From Arcanobacterium bovis (lineage in GTDB: Bacteria > Actinomycetota > Actinomycetes > Actinomycetales > Actinomycetaceae), in the NCBI RefSeq assembly GCF_004331995.1, contig NZ_SJDT01000002.1, positions 186,001-250,000 on the forward strand: 64,000 nt of DNA. The letters are read 5' to 3'. Below, in pieces: positions 33,746 through 42,900 of the stretch. The position numbers and the translations under genes are program-made. Numbering within the stretch: position 1 is the stretch's first letter; each line of letters begins with the position of its first letter. A model generated the notes under the pieces. That model did no database searches. It was given only the letters and a program-made list of their open reading frames with translations, and was not told the DNA's origin.

Positions 33746-36700
33746 ATGAGAGTAGTCATTAGCCAAGCAGGAGCAAGAAAGACATTTGATCTTGCTAACA
33801 CGTGTGAGAGCACAACGTTAGGAGAAGTTATTGATAATGCTGGCCTTGATCTTCGAGCGTGGAATGAATTCTGGGTTGACGACAGTTGCTGCGAGTCTGA
33901 TACACCAATTACATCTATTCCATTGCTTGATGGATCAACTATCTCGGATGTGCGACTACACCAAGCTCCTTCACATAATTCGTGGACTTTGGTAGTTACG
34001 AGTGGAACGCAAACTACTGAGCGCTATGAGTTATCACCAAATGAAGTATTTCGAATTGGCCGAAGTCCCGATGTTGACCTTACCTTGGTATCTCCCTCTG
34101 TTTCATGGTCTCACTGCTACGTAACTGTTGAGCAAGAAGGATTGAGATTCAGAGACGACAATTCTTCTAACGGTACGTATGTTGACGGGGTAAAGGTTGA
34201 TGACGACGGTGGCATTGTTGCCACGGATCAGTCAGTTATCACTATTGGCGGAACATGTCTACGTGTTCAACACGGAGAGAATACGGATATCGTTCACTAT
34301 CTTCGGTCAAAAAAGATCCAAGACGGCGTGTCGACGATTCCATTCAACCGTCCACCGCGGACTGTAGTAACGCACGAACGAATAGAGCTAGAATTACCTG
34401 TGCGTAATGAAGCGCCGAAGGCTAATCGTTTCTCATGGATATCGGTGCTCGCGCCACTAGTGATGGCGGCCGGCATGGTAGTTGTGATGGGGTCAGTTCG
34501 TTATGCTTTAGTCGCGTTACTTTCACCGGTAATGGCGGTTGCATCATGGTGGGAACAAAAACGACGCGCAAATGCAGGTGCCTCGTCCGAGGAAGATCGT
34601 TTTGAAAAGTCAATTGCAGACTTTGCTTCGGAAGTACAAGATCAGGTAATGCTGGAACGGCAATATTTGCGTTCGCGTATTCCTGATCCAGCGAAATGTA
34701 TGGATAACTGTACCTTACCCACTGTTAACCTTTGGGAAAGGCGTACTAATTCGGAAGATTATTGGTCTGCGCATTTAGGAACGGCAGATATTGCCTACGA
34801 TGTTCCTATCTCTCGAACAAGCTCGCGATCGAAAATTGACGAGAACGTTCAGGACGTCATTGATCGTTCAAAAATACAAGCTGCGCCAGTAGAAGTGGAC
34901 TTTAAGGCAGGAGTTGTTGGAATATGGGGGAATCGTGAGCAGTGTTTGGCAATTGCACGATCGCTACTCTGTCAACAGGTGTCTCATTGTGGACCAGCAG
35001 ATATGAGCTTAGGCGTTTTTACATCTAAAGCTCATTCTGATCTCTGGCGATGGACTGCGTGGTTGCCTCATCTCCGCCAGCCGGGCACGAACCCCAACAA
35101 TATCTGGCTTGGTCTTGAAACAACGAAGAGTCAGGAACTATTACGATCTTTGCGAGACATGCTGGAAGGTATGTCCGTTCCCAGCCTGATGCTCGTCATC
35201 GATGCCCAAGAACTTACTGAAGGGCGTGACTGTCCGGCACGAGATATTTTCACGGCTGAAATGGAACGAGGTATTTCATCTAAGAAACAAAAGATGATTA
35301 CAGGGATCGTGATTGCTGATAGTGCTGAACAACTGCCATCGGTTTGTGCAACTGTGATTAATGCGCAATCTGACTCGGAGGCCACCTTAGTAGTCCCAGC
35401 TCAGTCTAAAGTTGTTAACAGTATTATCTGTGGTGAAATTACGATTGACGTGGCACATCGCTGGGCACAATCGATCGCTCGCTTTGACGATCCAGAAGCG
35501 AAAAATGTTGGCTCGACCCTCCCTACGTTGACTCACTTGCTTCCATTATTGGGATTGCAGGAACGGCTCGATGCAAATTCAATTCTTGAGAAGTGGAGAA
35601 GAAAAACTTCTTATCGAACTCCCATCGGTATGAGTCAAGATGGAATATATTGGCTAGATCTGGTGCGTGATGGGCCACACGGACTTGTTGGCGGCACAAC
35701 TGGCTCAGGTAAGAGCGAATTTTTACGTTCATTAGTTGCTGGTTTAGCTGCGCAGGTGGATCCCGAACATTTGACTTTTATTCTGATCGATTTCAAAGGC
35801 GGTGCTGCTTTTGCTCGTTGCGATGAACTTCCGCATACTATTGGAACTATTTCTAATTTGGATGCACAGCTGGCAAATCGTGCTCTGCGGGCCTTAGAAG
35901 CAGAAATTGTTTATAGGCAGCGAAAATTTGCTGAAGCAGGTAACGGTATTGATAATTTAGATGCCTACCTTGGCACGAATCCCTCAGAGCCAATGCCTCG
36001 TCTTTTGCTTGTTGTGGACGAATTCGCACAGTTGGCTAAAGAGTTTCCTGACGTGCTTTCCTCGCTCGTTTCGATCGCGGCCGTTGGACGTACTTTGGGT
36101 ATCCACATGATACTCGCGACTCAACGTCCTGCTGGTGTCGTTAACGATGATATTCTTGCTAACACAAATATGAGAGTTGCTTTGCGCGTGCAGAGTAAAG
36201 AAGACTCAAGCGGTGTCATATCCGTTCCCTACGCTGCTTCAATTGGTCGTGATCAGCGCGGGCGTGCATTCGTCAAATTAGGTGAAGAGGAAATCACTCC
36301 GATTCAAACTGCTTTAGTCACGGGTTATTCGACGACTAGCCGAAGCGCTGAACTCATTGTTCACGAAGCAGAACTTGGTACAGCACCAAAAATACAGATG
36401 TCAGTAGTTCGAGATAGCGATGAGCCGAGCGACTTGGATCGGCTCATAAAAGCAATTGTTGCGGCGAATGACGAAGCTGGCTTTGCTCCGGCGCGCAAAG
36501 TCTGGCCGGATCCGCTTAAAGAGGTAATTCCTTTAGTGCTTGATTTAAAGGATGATACAATCGAGATTCCTAAGGTTGCCCCAGAATCTGGTTCTGTAAT
36601 TTTTGTTAGCTTGAGTGACGATCCCACAAATCAGCGGCAATACCAATCTGGCTGGGATTTGAACCGAGGAAATCTCATTCTCGCAGGTATCCCAGGGTCT

Positions 36701-38026
36701 GGCACCACGTCGTCCTTGGCTTCGATTGCTTTGTCTGCGGCAGTTACCCATTCTCCGGAGAATCTAGATCTCATGATTCTCGATTTTGGCACCCGCGGAC
36801 TTGAACAGTTGAGCAATCTTCCACACTGTATTGGTTACGTTCCTGGAGACTCGAGCGCGCGTGAGCGACAAGAAAGACTCCTTAAATATTTGGCAAAGGA
36901 ATACGATAAGCGACTCAGGGAAACGACTGAGAAGCACACCAAGATCATTGTTCTCATTGACGGATTGGCGACGATGCGGGACGAATTCGATGATTTCGAA
37001 GCTCTTCAACTTATGGATTCTTTCTACCAGATTTGGGCGAAAGGACCCGATGTTGGCATACATTGTGTGGCTTCAACGACTCGCATCAAGGCGATTCCCT
37101 CACAAATCGATGAGGTGACTACTCAGAAATGGTTGTTCCGGTTAGCTGATGCTTATGACTACACGTATGCGGGCATTGGAAAAGATGATATACCGGCATC
37201 GGTACCGGGTCGATACGTTGATGCAATATCGAAGAACCAAGCTCATGTTGCGTTGCCTACTGGTGGTGTTGATGAAGCGCTTCGTCAAATACAATCAGCT
37301 TTCCCATATGGCTCGAAAGCCAGCGTTATTGTTGAGCTGCCACAATTGGTAGCTCCGCACGATCTTCCGTGTATCACCGACATCGGCGGAGATAAATGGC
37401 AGATCGGAGTTGGGCTGCGCGAATCGGATATTAGTCCATGCTACGTGGATCTCTATGACGGCGAACATTTATTAGTTTCAGGACCAGCACGCAGCGGAAA
37501 ATCTACGGTACTTCGCGGTTTAATTTCAAAAATCCGTCAAGACGCGTCGGAACGTGGTGAAGATATTGCCGTATTTGGATTAGTCACTCGTCGCTCTCCA
37601 CTAGCAAAGTACGATGAAATATTCGATCAGTTGCATTTCCATGACGACGCTTCCTCAGTTTCTGCTATGGCGAGTGTGTCGCGTGTTCCTACGTTCATTG
37701 TTGTGGACGATGCAACTGCACTAGTTGATTCGGATCAGGCCATCACAAACTTATTACAGATCAATAATCCACAAGTGAAGCTGATAGTGGCAGCACGTAA
37801 TGATGACTTGCGTTCAGCTTATGGACACTGGACAAGCATTGTACGAAAATCTCGGTGTGGAATATTGCTACAGCCGAACATCGATTTTGATGGTGATCTT
37901 CTAGGTGTGACATTGCCGCGTAAATCGCCAGTTGCGATGAGTGTCGCACGAGGATACATGTGTCAAGGTGGGCAAGCATCATTGATTCAAGCCTTATCGT
38001 TGCCGTTGGAGGAAGACCGTGTCTAA
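33746..38026 (+). CDS. FHA-FtsK/SpoIIIE ATPase, EccC/EssC-like type VII secretion motor
   Basis: This 1426-residue protein is the recognisable motor of the locus. An N-terminal region (1-75) of ubiquitin- or FHA-like size is followed by an FHA domain (about 95-172; FRIGRSPDVDL, SWSHCYV, SSNGTYVDG), two membrane helices (about 229-268), then three FtsK-type ATPase domains. ATPase 1 has an intact P-loop GTTGSGKS (650-657) and Walker B LLLVVDE (753-759). ATPase 2 has GIPGSGTT (981-988) with Thr instead of the P-loop Lys. ATPase 3 has GPARSGKS (1246-1253) and Walker B FIVVDD. The FHA-membrane-ATPase order is that of firmicute EssC. EccC/EssC proteins drive WXG100 substrates through the membrane. 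The gene overlaps the kinase gene by 8 bp. Confidence 0.9.
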   Translation: MRVVISQAGARKTFDLANTCESTTLGEVIDNAGLDLRAWNEFWVDDSCCESDTPITSIPLLDGSTISDVRLHQAPSHNSWTLVVTSGTQTTERYELSPNEVFRIGRSPDVDLTLVSPSVSWSHCYVTVEQEGLRFRDDNSSNGTYVDGVKVDDDGGIVATDQSVITIGGTCLRVQHGENTDIVHYLRSKKIQDGVSTIPFNRPPRTVVTHERIELELPVRNEAPKANRFSWISVLAPLVMAAGMVVVMGSVRYALVALLSPVMAVASWWEQKRRANAGASSEEDRFEKSIADFASEVQDQVMLERQYLRSRIPDPAKCMDNCTLPTVNLWERRTNSEDYWSAHLGTADIAYDVPISRTSSRSKIDENVQDVIDRSKIQAAPVEVDFKAGVVGIWGNREQCLAIARSLLCQQVSHCGPADMSLGVFTSKAHSDLWRWTAWLPHLRQPGTNPNNIWLGLETTKSQELLRSLRDMLEGMSVPSLMLVIDAQELTEGRDCPARDIFTAEMERGISSKKQKMITGIVIADSAEQLPSVCATVINAQSDSEATLVVPAQSKVVNSIICGEITIDVAHRWAQSIARFDDPEAKNVGSTLPTLTHLLPLLGLQERLDANSILEKWRRKTSYRTPIGMSQDGIYWLDLVRDGPHGLVGGTTGSGKSEFLRSLVAGLAAQVDPEHLTFILIDFKGGAAFARCDELPHTIGTISNLDAQLANRALRALEAEIVYRQRKFAEAGNGIDNLDAYLGTNPSEPMPRLLLVVDEFAQLAKEFPDVLSSLVSIAAVGRTLGIHMILATQRPAGVVNDDILANTNMRVALRVQSKEDSSGVISVPYAASIGRDQRGRAFVKLGEEEITPIQTALVTGYSTTSRSAELIVHEAELGTAPKIQMSVVRDSDEPSDLDRLIKAIVAANDEAGFAPARKVWPDPLKEVIPLVLDLKDDTIEIPKVAPESGSVIFVSLSDDPTNQRQYQSGWDLNRGNLILAGIPGSGTTSSLASIALSAAVTHSPENLDLMILDFGTRGLEQLSNLPHCIGYVPGDSSARERQERLLKYLAKEYDKRLRETTEKHTKIIVLIDGLATMRDEFDDFEALQLMDSFYQIWAKGPDVGIHCVASTTRIKAIPSQIDEVTTQKWLFRLADAYDYTYAGIGKDDIPASVPGRYVDAISKNQAHVALPTGGVDEALRQIQSAFPYGSKASVIVELPQLVAPHDLPCITDIGGDKWQIGVGLRESDISPCYVDLYDGEHLLVSGPARSGKSTVLRGLISKIRQDASERGEDIAVFGLVTRRSPLAKYDEIFDQLHFHDDASSVSAMASVSRVPTFIVVDDATALVDSDQAITNLLQINNPQVKLIVAARNDDLRSAYGHWTSIVRKSRCGILLQPNIDFDGDLLGVTLPRKSPVAMSVARGYMCQGGQASLIQALSLPLEEDRV

Positions 38027-39995
38027 TCAAGGGTTTGATTTTGGTGCGTCGTACGTACTTGACGAAATCATAGGTGAGGGTGCCTCCGGCGTCGTCTGGA
38101 AAGGACATCGTAAAGGTGACGGCGCGGCGGTTGCGGTGAAGATCCTACGCGATCAGTATGCAAATGACCCACAAATTCTCACCAGATTCGTGACCGAACG
38201 GACTCTACTCACTACATTGGAGCACGATAATATCGTCAAAGTTCTTGATCTTGTGGTTGAGTCAGGGCGTTTGGGAATAGTGATGGAGTACGTTGAAGGC
38301 GAAACTCTACGTGAGGTGCTCATGCGTGACTCTGTGTGCGGTCTACGCTCCGCTGTGGCGATCGTGATCGAAACACTTCGAGCATTAGAACATGCGCACG
38401 CACATAATATTGTTCATCGCGACATCAAACCGGATAACATCCTTATCGCTCGCGGTAATGCGGATATTTCTATAAAACTTACTGATTTTGGTATTTCTAA
38501 AATTCTCGGTGAGCAATCAAAAGCTACTCAGGTTGTCGGCACGCCGGAGTATATGTCTCCTGAGCTGATCGAAAAAGGGATCGCTATCCCAGAAACTGAT
38601 GTTTATGCAACGGGCATAATGTTTTATGAGTTGCTCGCTGGACGCACGCCATTTAGCGGTGGAGATAACGCTTTCACCATTGCTCACCGCCATTTGTCGT
38701 CGTTACCTCCCGCCATTGATGGACTCGACGAGAAGATAGCATCGGTGTTGTGGACGATGCTAGAAAAAGATCCACGCAGGCGTCTACCTGCACCTGAGCT
38801 GATCAAGCAACTCAATGAACTCATTGATAATTTGGACGATTCTAGGAAGCTGGTACGTCAAGAAGATGTCCAAAATTATGCTCCTGCTACAGTTCTCAAG
38901 CCGCGGCTTGGTGAATCCGAGAACGATATTTCATCTCACGACACTGAGTCTCAAGAAGCAGTGCGCAATGTTCCTGTACTTTTAGACGAGTTGTCGCCCA
39001 GTACGCAAGCAACGGTGATGAAACCTCTCAGCGCTGACGACGGTACGGCTATTTCTAATGTTGATCGTAAATCTTCAGCGCGAAAGGCAGATCTAACTGG
39101 CAAGAATGGGATGAGAGCGCAACGCCATAAAATAGTTGTATTCGCTATTGCTGGTTTGTTGTTGGCAGCGAGCGTGGTGGGCGTTGCTATGTTTTCGCGT
39201 AGTAGCAACGGTTCGAAAGAGTTTGCGTCTGAGCAAGTATCACAAGAGGATTCGCCGCTTCCATCGGGACTCATCATTTCACGAAGCGCAAAAGTCGATT
39301 CTGAACGAAACGTAATCACCTACGAGATTAAGTACGAAACGCATAAACAAGCACTTTCTGGTGTTGTGCTTGAAACCTTGCAAGACCTTGACGGTGCGTG
39401 CATCGAGCCGCGTTGGGACGGGCAAAGCGTAACAAAAAATAGTCCGAGTCAAACTTCCCTTGATGTGCCGTGTTCATTCGCGATTGGCTTGGAACCTATA
39501 AGTAGCGGAAAGCCTCATATTGTTTCGGCCACAATTCCACTGGAAAATCTCGGATTTTCGTCCTCACAAGATGTCTCTCAATGGTTGAAAACGACGAGTG
39601 AAAACACATTGAAGAACGTGCAAAATCCAAATATGAACTCGACATCGTATCCGTTGCAACGGCTTGTGGGACTAAAAATGTCTGTTCCATCTCGAGTGGT
39701 GCAGGGAAATATTGTGCCAATCTCTGTGATCGGTATATGGCCGAACGGGGAAAACCAACTTTCGCCAGTATTCATCAGTCCGCAGGTCGGGAATCCTACT
39801 TCTGTGCTTACCGATATTACGGGAGCGAATATTGACAGCGTTCGTTTCACTGATCGATGTGCCGGAGCAGTTGCCGTGAGTCAAGATGGGCGATCGATAA
39901 CCTCTCTGCATCCAGGAACATGCGATCTTGAAGGGAATATTGGAAATTTTAATCTCACACCAGCAAAAATCACAGTGACAGGAACAGGATCATGA
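38019..39995 (+). CDS. Transmembrane serine/threonine protein kinase
   Basis: This 658-residue PknB-type kinase has its catalytic domain at residues 10-275: glycine loop GEGASG (19-24), Lys41 in VAVKIL, HRDIKPDN (D135), DFG (156-158) and TPEYMSPE in the activation segment. All key residues are intact, so it should be active. A juxtamembrane linker of about 95 residues holds ATVLKP (near 290) and ATVMKP (near 331), each with a Thr that could be phosphorylated. One membrane helix (371-393) leads to an extracytoplasmic domain of about 260 residues with few cysteines, not PASTA repeats. The gene overlaps the ATPase gene by 8 bp and the RHS gene by 4 bp. The FHA domain of the ATPase is a plausible partner, which is inference. 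Confidence 0.88.
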   Translation: MSNQGFDFGASYVLDEIIGEGASGVVWKGHRKGDGAAVAVKILRDQYANDPQILTRFVTERTLLTTLEHDNIVKVLDLVVESGRLGIVMEYVEGETLREVLMRDSVCGLRSAVAIVIETLRALEHAHAHNIVHRDIKPDNILIARGNADISIKLTDFGISKILGEQSKATQVVGTPEYMSPELIEKGIAIPETDVYATGIMFYELLAGRTPFSGGDNAFTIAHRHLSSLPPAIDGLDEKIASVLWTMLEKDPRRRLPAPELIKQLNELIDNLDDSRKLVRQEDVQNYAPATVLKPRLGESENDISSHDTESQEAVRNVPVLLDELSPSTQATVMKPLSADDGTAISNVDRKSSARKADLTGKNGMRAQRHKIVVFAIAGLLLAASVVGVAMFSRSSNGSKEFASEQVSQEDSPLPSGLIISRSAKVDSERNVITYEIKYETHKQALSGVVLETLQDLDGACIEPRWDGQSVTKNSPSQTSLDVPCSFAIGLEPISSGKPHIVSATIPLENLGFSSSQDVSQWLKTTSENTLKNVQNPNMNSTSYPLQRLVGLKMSVPSRVVQGNIVPISVIGIWPNGENQLSPVFISPQVGNPTSVLTDITGANIDSVRFTDRCAGAVAVSQDGRSITSLHPGTCDLEGNIGNFNLTPAKITVTGTGS

Positions 39996-42900
39996 GCGGA
40001 GAAGAAAAGCGGCCTTTAGTTATTCAGGAGATACCTGATTTTGATTTTGGCGTAGCTGACCAGTGTATAAAAGATGTTTACAGAATTTGTTCTGATCTTG
40101 ACACTCAGCAGTCGTCTCGGCGTGCAGTATCTGCTGATGCGCAAACTGATTTTCGCGGCTATTTTGCGAATATTTTCGAAGGAAATCAGCAGATCGCAGT
40201 TAATGATTTGTCTACACTTACGCATTATGCGCGTAATATTGGCGAGTTTATGCAGACCATTATTGCAGAAATTAAGGAAGAAATTCGCCGTAGAAAGATA
40301 ACTAACGCATATGTTGAACGGCACGATGGTTTTTGGGACGGTGTACGTGACAAAATTTTCGGCGGAGAAGAAATGCCGGGTTTTCCAACGTTTGAACCCC
40401 CTGTAAAGCAGAGCGATTCGGTACGAGTTAATCCGCAAGAGCATCCTTGTGCTGGGATAGGGTGTAGCATCGGCATTTCTTCAGCTCGACCGGAAAATTT
40501 GTTTAATGCGGTTACATCGTATGGACGCCTTGATGATCTGGCTGCAGTCAGTCGCTCGGAACTTGAGAAAACCATAAATGTTTTTAATCGTGAATGTGAA
40601 TACGGAGTATATGGAAGTATAAATGCCGATGATCTTCTTGCTTCTTTTTCGCGTTGGATTGAACAGAATCGTCAAGGTCAGCAATGGCTTCGAATTATCG
40701 CTCAAGCGTTCGAAGCTGCTGGTGGTAGAGGTGTTGTGTCGCGAGTATCCGATGATGCGCTTGTTCTTGCCTTGAGTAATGCTGGCATTGATGTGATGCG
40801 CCAAGGACTGGCAATTTCTCCAGCGAATCTGAAAGGTTATCAGGTCACCACCGGTTTTGCTAATGATCCAGTCAATGTTGCAACTGGTAATTTCATTGAA
40901 CCCGAGACTGACATTGCCTTCACAGGTTTGGCTTCCTGTGCGAGTTTTCGGCGCATGTATAATTCTGTGGATCGTGGCGAAGGAGTGTTTGGTCTGGGGT
41001 GGCATTCGGTTCTCGATCAACACCTAGAAATCGGCGATGAAAGTGCCGTGTGGGTGCGTGACGGCGGTGGGCGCACAGAGTTTCCGCGTGACGATGACGG
41101 GTGGGGTCGTTCGATACGCGATGATTACTGGTTAGCTGCAACAGAGGAGGCAGCTCCTCAGCTGGGAATTACTACACCAGCATTCGAAATTAGCGATAAC
41201 AAAGGTGCGAAGAAATATTTTTCAACTGATGGTTTGTGGCTTGGCGATGTTGTTCGTGAAGGTTGTTCGGTGAGTGTTGAGCGAAACGATTGCAATGAAA
41301 TCGTCAAACTCATAGCCGGTAATGGACGCTGGATTAGCGTCGAATATTGCGATGGAAGAGTTGCCTATATTGAATCTAATGATGGCTCAAGAGTTGAGTA
41401 CATCTATCGTGACAATCTCTTAGCAGAAGTGAAAACGAGCAGCGGATCACGAGTCTATGAGTGGAATGCTGAGCGTCTTCTTGAGAGAGTTATCGCTGCT
41501 ACTGGTGTGGTCGAAGTCGAAAATGTCTATGATGCGCAAGCCCGTGTTATTGCGCAAAAGACTCCATTTGGTCGCAACATTCGCTATGCATACCTGCCAG
41601 GGCGCGTTACCTGTGTTTCTGATGCTGATGGATCGGTTTCTGATACGTGGGTGTCTGATCCGTATGGGAGACTCGTTAAGATCGTAGAGTCACATGGAAA
41701 TACTCAGTCAATGCTATATGATCGTGATGGGCACTTGATTCAAAGCGTTTCTCGCGACGGTAAGATCACTGTAAGTCAGTACGATGCGCGAGGTAGACGG
41801 GTAAAACTTGTAGAACCTACTGGTGCAGAAACTAGTTATGGTTGGGATGAACTAGATAGGCTACACACGATTGTGTATCCCACTGGTATGACTCAAACTT
41901 TCTCCTATGACGGTTTGTTACGTAACCCTGTGGAGATAAAAGATTCGTCTGGAGCTACAACATCGTTAACATGGCGTGATGGATTGCTATGCGAGGTGGT
42001 TGATCCTGAGGGCGTGAGTGTGAAGTTCGAATATGATGCTTACGGTGATCTTTGCGGTATCGTCAATGCGGCCGGAAATATTACATCCTGTGAGCGTAAC
42101 GCTGCTGGTCAGCCAACTAAAATAACGTTGCCGTCTGGTGCCCAAACATGCTTCGACTATGATACCGCTGGGCGAATTATCTGTAAGCATGATGCTGAGG
42201 GCGGTAGCTGGTTCTTTGAGTGGGATGCTGAAAGGTTAGTGAGCAAAACAAGTCCTGATGGTGGCAAATGGCTTTACCGCTATGGTGACCATGGAGAGAT
42301 CGTTGAACAAGTTGATCCGCTCGGACGCATTACGAGAATGTCGTATAGCCAATACGGGTCAATGAATCAGCTTGTTTTAGCTGATGGGGACGTCTGGGCA
42401 TTCGAATATAGCACTATGTCTGAGCTAATTTCAGTCACCTCACCAGAGGGTAACCAATGGAAAGCACAATACGATGTGTTGGGTCGTTTAATCAGTTTTG
42501 CAGATCCAACGGGGCGTGTGAGCAAACAAAATTTCCTTCCGAATGGTGTAGATTCGCAGTTTGATGGGAAAGAATCGATGCTGCGTTTTGACGAATTTGG
42601 TCGTGTTAATTCGGTTCTTGGTCCAGTCGATGATGCACAACTCATTTCTTACGATCACGCCAATCGTCCAGTAGAAATAGTCCATACTGACGGATCATTG
42701 ACGTTATTGCGTCGTGATCGCGCTGGTCGCGTGGTCGAACAGGTTCTTCCAACGGGGCAAACATGGCATGTGGCATACGATAGTTGCGGGCAAGTCGAAT
42801 CTATTCATGACGATGCGGATCTATTGTTGCGTTTTGAATATGATGTGGATGGTCGCGTTATTCGGATACTTAGGTCTAATGGCGGATGTGAGACTTTCTC

